The notes under the pieces: model-generated
Seen by the model: the letters and a program-made list of their open reading frames with translations, nothing else
What the model was told of the DNA's origin: nothing
The model's database searches: none
In this document: positions 14,774-22,450 of the stretch, in pieces
Layout: each line of letters starts with the position of its first letter
Position numbering within the stretch: position 1 is the stretch's first letter
Position numbers and translations under genes: made by a program
Source: Nitratireductor indicus C115
GTDB lineage: Bacteria; Pseudomonadota; Alphaproteobacteria; Rhizobiales; Rhizobiaceae
Reading direction: 5' to 3'
Assembly (NCBI RefSeq): GCF_000300515.1
Contig: NZ_AMSI01000021.1
Span: 1-39,527, forward strand
DNA length: 39,527 nt

Positions 14774-16227
14774 TCGGTTTGCTGCCGAAAAGCCTGAGTG
14801 GCCGAACAGTCGTCATTCTTGTGACGGGCCTTGTTGCGACGCATATGGTCACCCTGCTCGTACTGTCGGAAGATCGAGTTGAGTCGTTGACGCGCACAGA
14901 AGAGCAACACATCGCCCAGCATATTGCGTCTATTGCGAATATTGTTTCAGACGTTCCAAGCGAATGGAGGGATCGGATCGTTCGTTCCTCTGATGGCCAC
15001 CTGTTCAACGTCAGAATAACGCAGGACGATACCAACAACACGATTGAACCTATTGGCACCAGCAACAGCACGCTGGCCGACCTGTTGTTACGACAGGTTC
15101 GACCGGGCACGAGCGAACCGATATCGGTGGACATAAGCGACGCTAACCCCGGCAATACGCCGCTTGCGCCAGATAGCTGGCGGCGGTGGCTGGGTTCGCG
15201 GATCAGTCGCCTCGCCTATGGGCACGACCGCGACCAGGCTGTGCTGGTCTCGGTTCCGCTGTCAGAGGGTCAAAGGCTCAATTTCTCGACGTCGATGCCG
15301 CTGGCTTCGGCACCTGGATGGGAGCGACAACTGGCGGTTACCGGTACCTTCTTGGTTATCGTATTGGCGCTTTCCCTGTGGGCCATCAGGAAGATGTCGA
15401 GCCCACTGGCACTGTTTGCACACGCCGCCACCGCTTTCGCTCGAAATGTCTATGCGCCGTCCTTGCCCGAGACAGGTCCGAGTGAAGTCCGGGAAGCCGC
15501 CCGGGCGTTCAACAACATGCAGAAGCGGGTCCTTCAGACGATCGAAGGGCGAGCCCAAATGCTCGGGGCTATCTCCCACGATTTGCGTACACCGCTAACG
15601 ACAATTCGACTTCGGGCGGAGAGTTTGGGCGATTCCGAGGTCCGGCATCGGATCCTCGCGGCGATCGAGGAGATGGACGCGATGCTTGCCTCCACGCTGG
15701 CTTTTGCCAGAGAGGGAACCGCGCAGGAGGAACCGCAGGCAACGGATATCGGATCCATGTTGGAGGCGATCTGCAGCGATTTCTCGGACATCGGGCACGA
15801 CGTCAGCTTTGTTCCTTGCGGCACAATCGTCGCTGCATGCCGCCCACTGGCTTTGAAGCGAGCATTGTCCAATCTCATCGACAACGCGGTCAAATATGGG
15901 GAGCGCGCTCATGTGGTTGCCAAGGTCAGGGAAGGGATGATCGACATTAGCATCACCGATCAGGGTCCTGGAGTCCCGGACGAAGAGTTGGAGCGCATAT
16001 TCCAACCATTCTACCGCATTGAAAGCTCAAGGAACCGCAACACCGGTGGCGCGGGTCTTGGACTGGCCATCGCCCAGATGGCTCTGGACATGCACGGCGG
16101 ATCGATCCAGCTGGAAAACCGCGGCGAAGCTGGCGGTCTTTGCGTACGGGTCCTGATGCCAGTAGGGACAAACGTCGCCAATCGCGGGGCCGCCCCAAGG
16201 CATCGATCTCGCCAGCCACGCAAGTAG
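14770..16227 (+). CDS. Sensor histidine kinase (EnvZ type)
   Basis: 485 residues. Two membrane helices (about 11-31 and 190-212) bracket a periplasmic domain of about 150 residues, then a HAMP segment (RKMSSPLALFAHAATAFARN). The H-box is GAISHDLRTPLTTIRLRAES with His270, the N-box LIDNAVKYGE, G1 DQGPGVPDEE and G2 GGAGLGLAIAQ. It should phosphorylate the preceding response regulator. The start ATG overlaps the regulator stop by 4 bases. The sensory domain shows no recognised ligand motif. The C-terminal tail is Arg-rich. Confidence 0.95.
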   Translation: MIGLLPKSLSGRTVVILVTGLVATHMVTLLVLSEDRVESLTRTEEQHIAQHIASIANIVSDVPSEWRDRIVRSSDGHLFNVRITQDDTNNTIEPIGTSNSTLADLLLRQVRPGTSEPISVDISDANPGNTPLAPDSWRRWLGSRISRLAYGHDRDQAVLVSVPLSEGQRLNFSTSMPLASAPGWERQLAVTGTFLVIVLALSLWAIRKMSSPLALFAHAATAFARNVYAPSLPETGPSEVREAARAFNNMQKRVLQTIEGRAQMLGAISHDLRTPLTTIRLRAESLGDSEVRHRILAAIEEMDAMLASTLAFAREGTAQEEPQATDIGSMLEAICSDFSDIGHDVSFVPCGTIVAACRPLALKRALSNLIDNAVKYGERAHVVAKVREGMIDISITDQGPGVPDEELERIFQPFYRIESSRNRNTGGAGLGLAIAQMALDMHGGSIQLENRGEAGGLCVRVLMPVGTNVANRGAAPRHRSRQPRK

Positions 16228-16555
16228 CCGGCTTCAATGCGCCGGTGACTGACGGATCGGAATGTTCGCTTCCGCGTCAGCTGAGGGGCGACGCTTTAGA
16301 AAAGTGTTGCAGAATGTGTCAGAAGTCCGGTGCTGACACAAGCCGCCATGTCCGGGCGAGGTTACGACGAACTCCTGTAAATTCTGTCGTGTATGTGCAG
16401 CGCAGCACCGTAGCTCTCCGTTCGGTTGTGAACAAAGGGAGATGTCGTCAGCCGCTCTCCGACGCTGTTGACCCAGCCCCCTTTGTCGCGCCCTTTCCCC
16501 CGAAGGAGCGTCGCGGCCGCCGAAGCTGTTTCCATTTCGCGAGAGTCGACAGACG
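16228..16555. other. Non-coding gap before the SPFH cluster, with inverted repeats
   Basis: 328 bases with no convincing gene. It contains a short GC stem directly after the kinase stop (CCGGC/GCCGG with an 8-base loop) and a perfect 8-bp inverted repeat, TGTGTCAG at 16315-16322 and CTGACACA at 16333-16340, spaced by 10 bases. The second is a candidate operator for the SPFH operon, perhaps for the adjacent response regulator. I could not place a clear sigma-70 promoter. Confidence 0.45.
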
Positions 16556-18103
16556 ATGGATCGTAAAGAGCGCACCGTATTCGTCACGATCCTCATCAAC
16601 GGCCTTCTGATCCTTTTCAAGTTCTGGTTGTCAGCAGCTTCCGGAAGCCTGGCGCTCCGGTCCAGCGCCATTCATTCCCTCGCGGATCTCGCGATCGGCG
16701 TGTTCGTTCTGATAGGTCTGTTCCTGAGCCGTACGAAGCTAGCGGCAGCCGCGCAAAACGGGGCTCGTGCCGTGGAAAATTGGGTGGCGCTGCTTGTTTC
16801 GGCAGCGATCTTCTATGTTGGGCTGGACATTGTCGGGGAGGTCCTTGCAGGAGAGCCTCCAGATTTGAGGAACCTTGGGCCTATCACCCTGGCCTCTCTC
16901 GTTACCGTCGTGGTCGCCTACGTCATTGCCCGCTACAAGCTCTATGTGGGCCGCCAGACAGATTCCCCGGCATTGATTGCCAGCGGCTACCACTCTCAAG
17001 TCGACATATATGCGTCGATTGTCGTTGTGGCCGGCTTGGGAGGAGCCGCTCTCGGCCTGGAGAACCTGGACACGGCTGCAGCGGCCATCGTCGTCGTCAT
17101 GATTTTTCTCTCTGGATTCGAGATCGCCGCTGCTGCGATCACTGCGCTGCGGCATCGTGAGCAGCTGCAAGTGGAAGCCGAGGACGCACACGGTCACCTC
17201 CATAGCCACGGCTGGTTTCGCATTTATGCTCCTATCGCATCGCTCGCCTTGATAGCTCTCTATTTCTTGACCGGCATCTACACGGTCCAGCCTGGGGAAG
17301 TGGCGGTGGTGAGGCGCTTCGGAAAGGTGATCGAAGAGGCGGAGCCTGGAATGCACTATCGCTGGCCAAGCCCGATCGAGACCGTCGACGTGGTTGCGCT
17401 CGATCTGGTGAGACGAATCGAGACCGGCCCTCTCCAGATGCTGACGGGCGACGAGAACCTCATCTCTGTCCGGGCGAGCGTTCAGTTCTCAGTCGGCGAC
17501 GCTTCGGCATTCGTTCTCAATGTATCCGCGCCGGACGACCTCGTCCTCCAGGCCGGCGTGGGAGCCCTGCGCCAGAGCGTTGGTGAGGACGCGGTTGACG
17601 CTGTCCTCACGGTCGACAAGACCGCCATACAGGAAAAAGCCGCGAAGGCTGCCCAGGCGTCGCTCGACCGGAGTGCAGCGGGGATCCGGATCGTCGGCGT
17701 GCAATTGCTCGAGAGCGCGCCGCCTCCCGAAGTGGCTGATGCATTTCGCGACGTCGCGAGCGCGCGGGAAGATCGCAACACCTTCGTCAACGAGGCGCTC
17801 GCCTACCGCAACGAGGTTCTTCCGACCGCGCGCGGCGACGCCGACACCGCGCGGCAGGCTGCGCGAGCCTATGCCGCTGAAAAGCTCGCCTCATCCGCTG
17901 GAGATGCCGCGAATTTCGAAGCGCGGCGACAAGCCTACGCGGCGGCGCCGGATATCACCCGCCAGCGCCTCTACCTCGAGGCCGTGGAGAAATCGCTGGC
18001 TGGTGCCAAGAAATTCGTGATGGACCCGACGATCATCCCGCAATCGACGGATCTTTGGATAACACAACCGGGCAAGGCTCAACTGCTGCCCCCAATGCAA
18101 TAG
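16556..18103 (+). CDS. Fusion of a CDF metal-transporter membrane domain with an HflK-like SPFH domain
   Basis: 515 residues in one uninterrupted frame. Residues 1-200 are a cation diffusion facilitator transmembrane domain. The transport-site ligands are all in place as two HxxxD motifs: His40/Asp44 (IHSLAD) in helix 2 and His146/Asp150 (GYHSQVD) in helix 5, matching site A of YiiP-type Zn exporters. The usual cytosolic CDF dimerisation domain is missing. Instead a linker with a His cluster (HGHLHSHGW, 212-220) leads to a further membrane helix (about 222-242) and an SPFH/band-7 domain (VQPGEVAVVRRFG, PGMHYRWPSPIE) with an Ala/Arg-rich helical tail to 515. The SPFH half resembles the HflK-like protein encoded at 19074. 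The next SPFH gene follows after 23 bases. It presumably couples Zn/Cd transport to an SPFH membrane scaffold (inference). Confidence 0.88.
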   Translation: MDRKERTVFVTILINGLLILFKFWLSAASGSLALRSSAIHSLADLAIGVFVLIGLFLSRTKLAAAAQNGARAVENWVALLVSAAIFYVGLDIVGEVLAGEPPDLRNLGPITLASLVTVVVAYVIARYKLYVGRQTDSPALIASGYHSQVDIYASIVVVAGLGGAALGLENLDTAAAAIVVVMIFLSGFEIAAAAITALRHREQLQVEAEDAHGHLHSHGWFRIYAPIASLALIALYFLTGIYTVQPGEVAVVRRFGKVIEEAEPGMHYRWPSPIETVDVVALDLVRRIETGPLQMLTGDENLISVRASVQFSVGDASAFVLNVSAPDDLVLQAGVGALRQSVGEDAVDAVLTVDKTAIQEKAAKAAQASLDRSAAGIRIVGVQLLESAPPPEVADAFRDVASAREDRNTFVNEALAYRNEVLPTARGDADTARQAARAYAAEKLASSAGDAANFEARRQAYAAAPDITRQRLYLEAVEKSLAGAKKFVMDPTIIPQSTDLWITQPGKAQLLPPMQ

Positions 18104-18126
18104 GGACAGGCGAGGACGATTACGAC

Positions 18127-19077
18127 ATGAAACCAGTTCGAATTGCCGCTCTTGGCGTCTTGGGCCTTGCCTTCCTGGGAGCAACATTGACCCTCTATCA
18201 GGTCGACACCACCGAGTACGCGATCGTGACGCAGTTTGGGCGGCCCGTTCGCGTGCTCAGTGACCCTGGTCTCTACATCAAAGCGCCCGACCCCATTCAA
18301 AGTGTCCTAAAAATCAGCAAGCAAATTCAAGTCTACAACCTACCGAAAACGGAATTCCTGAGTAGCGACAAGAAGAACATCATGGTGGAGGCCTATGCCA
18401 CCTGGCAAGTAACGGATGCGCTGGCGTTTCTGAAGAACGTCAACAGCCTGCGCGGCGCCAGCACACAGCTCAACGATATTATCAAAGCTGAGCTCGGAGC
18501 GGCATTGGGACAGGTCGAGCTCGGAAATCTCGTCACAGTCGATACCTCACAGGCGAGCCTTCCAGACACCTTGAATGCCGTGAAGGAGAGGGCTGCAGCC
18601 CGCACGGGTGCTTATGGCTTCACGGTCACAGATATCCAGCTCAAGGAGCTCACGTTCCCGGAGGCCAACCTCACAAGCGTTTTCCAGCGCATGCGCTCGG
18701 AGCGCGAGGCGATCGCACGCCAGTTTCGCTCGGAAGGCGCGGAAGAAGCAGCCAGCATACGAGCGGAAGCCGATACCGAGAAGGCGAAGATTCTCGCCAC
18801 CGCGAGCCGCGAATCCGCAGAGATCCGTGGGACAGCCGATGCTGAAGCGATTGCGATCTATGCGGGCTCCTTCGGCAGGGACAAGGATTTTTACCGCTTC
18901 TCCAGAACGCTCGAAGCCTACGACAAGTTCATTGATGAAGGCACGACGTTGATTTTGCCCGCCGATTCCGAACTGCTTCAGTATCTGGATCCACGAAACG
19001 CTCTGAAACTTCCTCCATCGTCGACCGCGACTGCCGGATCGCCCAAGGTGACCGCGGATTCGGAGCGCGACAGATGA
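18127..19077 (+). CDS. HflC-like SPFH membrane protein
   Basis: About 316 residues. A single N-terminal helix (IAALGVLGLAFLGATLTLYQV) is followed by an SPFH domain (EYAIVTQFGRPVRVLSDPGLYIKAPDPIQSV) and the HflC-type coiled-coil region (FQRMRSEREAIARQFRSEGAEEAASIRAEADTEKAKILA), then YRFSRTLEAYDKF, a hallmark of HflC. In E. coli HflC pairs with HflK in a cage around FtsH. The ATG at 18127 has GCGAGGAC upstream; a TTG at 18055 overlapping the previous gene would add 24 polar residues. It is translationally coupled (ATGA) to the next SPFH gene. No ftsH is in the window. Confidence 0.9.
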   Translation: MKPVRIAALGVLGLAFLGATLTLYQVDTTEYAIVTQFGRPVRVLSDPGLYIKAPDPIQSVLKISKQIQVYNLPKTEFLSSDKKNIMVEAYATWQVTDALAFLKNVNSLRGASTQLNDIIKAELGAALGQVELGNLVTVDTSQASLPDTLNAVKERAAARTGAYGFTVTDIQLKELTFPEANLTSVFQRMRSEREAIARQFRSEGAEEAASIRAEADTEKAKILATASRESAEIRGTADAEAIAIYAGSFGRDKDFYRFSRTLEAYDKFIDEGTTLILPADSELLQYLDPRNALKLPPSSTATAGSPKVTADSERDR

Positions 19078-20201
19078 TGGACGAGGATGTGGCAGAATCA
19101 CCAAAGTCCCCGTCGACGGCGGACGATGGCAGCGGAAAAATTGCCCGCGACGTCGCGATCAAATCGAAACTCCTTGTTCGCGCCATTGCGGAGGGTGGGC
19201 GGTTCGCATTTGCAGACTTCAAGGTCGCTCTCGGCCACCTAAGGCCTGGCCCTCTGCTTGCGGGTGCGGTGATGCTGATCGCTATCGGCTATGCTTTGAC
19301 CGGCGTCTATTCGGTCGCGCCTGGAGAAGCCGCGGTTGTGCGCCGCTTTGGTGCCATTGTCCAACCCAGTGTTGAACCGGGACTCCACTATCGGCTACCG
19401 TGGCCGATCGACCGCGTGGATATCGTCGATGTTACCAGTGTCCGACGTGAGCAAGTGGGCATAAGCGCTCCCGAGGAAGAGCACATACATCCTGAACCTC
19501 CGGCGAAACTTCAGACGCTCTCCGGCGATACCAATGTTGTCGATGTAGAAGTCATCGTGCAGTATCAGGTGCGCGAGCCAGCCAACTACATACTCAACGT
19601 CGAATACGCTCCATATCGCATCGTCCGAGACGCGCTCCGGGCATCGGTCACCGGGCTGGTAACACGTCTTCCGGTCGATGCATTGCTAACCAGCGGACGG
19701 CAGTCCTTGCAACAAGCCATCCGCGAGGAGACACAATCGCGTCTGGATCAGTATCGGACCGGCCTCGTTATCGTCGGCGTTGACCTGCAGAAAGCGTTCC
19801 CTCCTGCCAGCGTCGCGGATGCCTTCACAGGCGTCAATACCGCGCGCGAGGAAAAGGCCCGTCTGATCAATGAGGCACGAGGATATGCGAACAGCCTCGT
19901 CCCGGAAGCTAGAGGTCAGGCACAGCAACTGAAGGCACAGGCTGCCGCTTACCGATCCGCCGTTCTGGCGCGCGCAAGCGGAACGGCACGCGCGTTCGAT
20001 CTTCTTTGGGACGAGTATCGAAAGAATGCAGAAGCCTACGGCGAAGATGTGACCCGATATCGGATGTATCTTGAGACCATCGAGAAAATCATGCCTCGCG
20101 TGCAGGTTTATGCTCTGGATACCGCGAAAGGCGGCAGCTTCAACCTGAGACTGTATGGCACTCAGAATGGCGTACCAACTAACGGTGAGGCGGCGCGCTA
20201 G
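19074..20201 (+). CDS. HflK-like SPFH membrane protein
   Basis: 375 residues. A cytosolic N-terminus of about 55 residues, one membrane helix (about 60-78) and an SPFH domain (VAPGEAAVVRRFG, PGLHYRLPWPIDRVDIV, KLQTLSGDTNVVDVEVIVQYQV) are followed by the helical FPPASVADAFTGVNTAREEKARLINEA region typical of HflK. The gene overlaps the HflC-like gene by 4 bases and lies two bases before the chaperone gene. Block-by-block similarity to the SPFH half of the fusion protein suggests that one arose from the other by duplication. It probably forms hetero-oligomers with the HflC-like protein in the membrane. Confidence 0.9.
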   Translation: MMDEDVAESPKSPSTADDGSGKIARDVAIKSKLLVRAIAEGGRFAFADFKVALGHLRPGPLLAGAVMLIAIGYALTGVYSVAPGEAAVVRRFGAIVQPSVEPGLHYRLPWPIDRVDIVDVTSVRREQVGISAPEEEHIHPEPPAKLQTLSGDTNVVDVEVIVQYQVREPANYILNVEYAPYRIVRDALRASVTGLVTRLPVDALLTSGRQSLQQAIREETQSRLDQYRTGLVIVGVDLQKAFPPASVADAFTGVNTAREEKARLINEARGYANSLVPEARGQAQQLKAQAAAYRSAVLARASGTARAFDLLWDEYRKNAEAYGEDVTRYRMYLETIEKIMPRVQVYALDTAKGGSFNLRLYGTQNGVPTNGEAAR

Positions 20202-20203
20202 CC

Positions 20204-22369
20204 ATGGCGGATGGTTGGCGTCAGATCTGGTCCGATTTTCGCAATAGCCTCAGCGGAAAGCCATCGAATCCGGACAGCGATCGCACGGTCGAACCTCCAG
20301 AATCGGCTGACAACCACGCTACTATCGCATCCGGTCCACCAATTGCCACTGCCTCACCAGAACCTCCTGGGTCCGATCCGGCCGCAGCGGAGTCGATGCC
20401 CGATGACTCGGGGCAGCTCACGGAAAGCCCACCGTCAGAGGCAGAATCGACGGCTGACTCAGATCAGGCTCAGCCGGCGCCAGCACGGCGACCGACACTG
20501 GGTCAGTATGTGGCGAGCATTTTCGCGATCACGACCATTCCCGCCGCGCTCGTCTTCTTCACTTCGGACTATTTCGCCGACATGGCACTCCCATCTCCTC
20601 CGGCCCCCAACGTCGTCGCGACATTCGAGGGGGGACAGATAACCCTTGAAGACATCGAATCTCACCTGAATGTGCTCTCCTCGTCCACCAGCAGCCCTGG
20701 TCCCATGTCGCAAGAAGCACTTCTTGAGACGGTTGAAGATCTTATTTCGGATCAACTGATTCTCCGATGGGCAGCAAATCGAAAGCCGGAAGCCGACGAG
20801 AGCTTCCAACATGCGATCAAGCACATAAATGAAAATCTCAATCTCGAATCCTTCGCGGACCAGCTTCATACCGAACGCATCTCAATCTCCGAAAGCAGCA
20901 TCCGCGATTACTACGATAAGAACAAAACGCGCTATGAAGGACGTCGCTTTACCGAAGTGCGCGATGAGATACGGCGGACCCTGGTTGCCGAGCAGGAACC
21001 CGCTTTTGTCGAAGATTATTTGGAGAAGTTGCGAACAAGCGGATCGATCACTCGTAGTTTCGATCTCCTGGACGTGCCTGCTCCGAGCCAGGAGGAGCTT
21101 GAGACCTACTACCGACAGAACATCGACCAATTCAAATTGCCACGCCGCGCCATTGCTGATGAACTGGAGTTCAGTGCATCACAATTCGGCCCGAAGGCCC
21201 AACAAGAGGCGGCCAGCGCCTTACTGAGCATCCAGGGCGGCGCAACATTCCAGGCGACAGCAGAGCGATACTCGAAGGCACGTTTTTCATCCCGGGCGGA
21301 GGTGCCCGAAGGCAGCAAGAACCCCGATTGGGACAAAAACGTCTTCGCACTGGTTCCCGGGGAACTGGCGAGCGTGTTTCAGGCAGGCGGATCGTATTAT
21401 GTCGTCCGCCTTCAGGAGGTCATGCCCGCGGGCGCAAAGAGCTTAGTCGAAGTCCGCCCGACGATCATGACAACCGTACGCGCGCAAAAGGAACAGCAAT
21501 GGTTCGCGGAGAACGGCGAAAAGACGCTCTTCACGATCAAGGGACAGCGCTACAGCCTTCGCGATTTCTACAAGGAATATGAGGAAGCGTCACTTCGCGA
21601 CCAGTTCGAAGGCGCAGAGGGTCTCAAACGTTTGGCAGACGCGCTAATTGATCGCATGCTCCTGGTATCGGACACCTATGACAAGTTGCTCGACGTCGCA
21701 AACAAACCCCTTGCCGACGAAACGCGACTTCGTTTGCTGCGGCAAATGATGGAGCAGGAGGAGGTGGACGACCGGATCGATGTCACCGACGAGCAAATTC
21801 AAGCATTCTACTCCGACAATCGCGATCGCCTTGTGAGTCCTCCGATGTCGAGAATCCGTTATGTCCGTATCGGTCTTGGCTCGAGCGAGGCGGACGCGAG
21901 TCGTGCACGCGAACGTTCAGACGAAGCCTATCGGAAGCTGACAGGAGCAGTCCCGGGGTCGGACTTTGCCTCGGTAGCGCAGGAGTATTCCGAGGATGTC
22001 GAAACAGCTTCAAAGGGTGGCGAGTTCCCTGGTTGGATCGGCGAAAGCGGGGATCCACTAGGCGAACTGATGAGCCACCCATTCCATGAAGCGATTCAAG
22101 ACATGGAGCCGGGAAAAGTTGGCAAACCTTTCGAGTTGGGAGGCAGCATCTACATCGTGGAAGTGACGGAACGAACCTCGCCGCAACAGTTAATTCTTGA
22201 CGAGGCAAAGCCCTTTATCGAGGAGTACCTGACCAACCAACAGCATCGCTCCATGGCCGATGAATTGCAGAGGCGGCAACTCCAAGAAGCCAAGGTGCAG
22301 TTGTATCCGCAGGTTCTGGAAAAATATCTCACGCGCGCGGCCTCTCGCGAACAACCGCCATCGCCGTAG
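20204..22369 (+). CDS. Membrane-anchored PpiD/SurA-like chaperone with two parvulin domains
   Basis: 721 residues. Residues 1-100 form a Pro/Ser/Glu-rich cytosolic tail, then one membrane helix (about 101-120). The periplasmic part starts with a SurA-type N-terminal segment (ATFEGGQITLEDIESHL, from about 138). Two parvulin-like domains follow at about 310-405 (RRAIADELEFSASQF ... PGELASVFQAGGSYYVVRL) and 545-650 (MSRIRYVRIGL ... GGEFPGWIGESGDPL ... GKPFELGGSIYIVEV). The layout matches PpiD, which works at the Sec translocon exit, but with an extra isomerase domain and a longer cytosolic tail. It starts two bases after the HflK-like stop with no intervening promoter. The whole SPFH-PpiD block is therefore one transcript. 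Confidence 0.88.
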   Translation: MADGWRQIWSDFRNSLSGKPSNPDSDRTVEPPESADNHATIASGPPIATASPEPPGSDPAAAESMPDDSGQLTESPPSEAESTADSDQAQPAPARRPTLGQYVASIFAITTIPAALVFFTSDYFADMALPSPPAPNVVATFEGGQITLEDIESHLNVLSSSTSSPGPMSQEALLETVEDLISDQLILRWAANRKPEADESFQHAIKHINENLNLESFADQLHTERISISESSIRDYYDKNKTRYEGRRFTEVRDEIRRTLVAEQEPAFVEDYLEKLRTSGSITRSFDLLDVPAPSQEELETYYRQNIDQFKLPRRAIADELEFSASQFGPKAQQEAASALLSIQGGATFQATAERYSKARFSSRAEVPEGSKNPDWDKNVFALVPGELASVFQAGGSYYVVRLQEVMPAGAKSLVEVRPTIMTTVRAQKEQQWFAENGEKTLFTIKGQRYSLRDFYKEYEEASLRDQFEGAEGLKRLADALIDRMLLVSDTYDKLLDVANKPLADETRLRLLRQMMEQEEVDDRIDVTDEQIQAFYSDNRDRLVSPPMSRIRYVRIGLGSSEADASRARERSDEAYRKLTGAVPGSDFASVAQEYSEDVETASKGGEFPGWIGESGDPLGELMSHPFHEAIQDMEPGKVGKPFELGGSIYIVEVTERTSPQQLILDEAKPFIEEYLTNQQHRSMADELQRRQLQEAKVQLYPQVLEKYLTRAASREQPPSP

Positions 22370-22390
22370 CGAAGAAACTCTTAAAGCCCC

Positions 22391-22421
22391 TTGACCCTCT
22401 AGCTGCTATAGGTCCTATGAC
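22391..22421 (+). promoter_or_regulatory. MerR-type promoter/operator before the first P1B ATPase
   Basis: A -35 box TTGACC (22391-22396) and a -10 box TATGAC (22416-22421) are separated by 19 bases, the long spacer that MerR-family activators correct by DNA distortion. The spacer holds an imperfect dyad (CCTCTAG-N4-CTATAGG). It resembles CadR/PbrR/ZntR sites and the more symmetrical copies at 33641 and 33741. It would be induced by a divalent soft metal. Confidence 0.7.
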
Positions 22422-22450
22422 GTAGTCCCTGCGAGACAGGAGACATCGAG

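Noticed and set aside
16140-16671. Rightward and leftward frames crossing the gap before the CDF-SPFH gene
   Set aside because: They are Arg/Ser-rich, lack conserved blocks and overlap the ends of well-supported genes.
16556-22369. Thermotolerance-type protein quality-control island
   Set aside because: The usual members (small heat-shock protein, ClpG, an island FtsH, YfdX) are all missing; only SPFH and parvulin genes are present.
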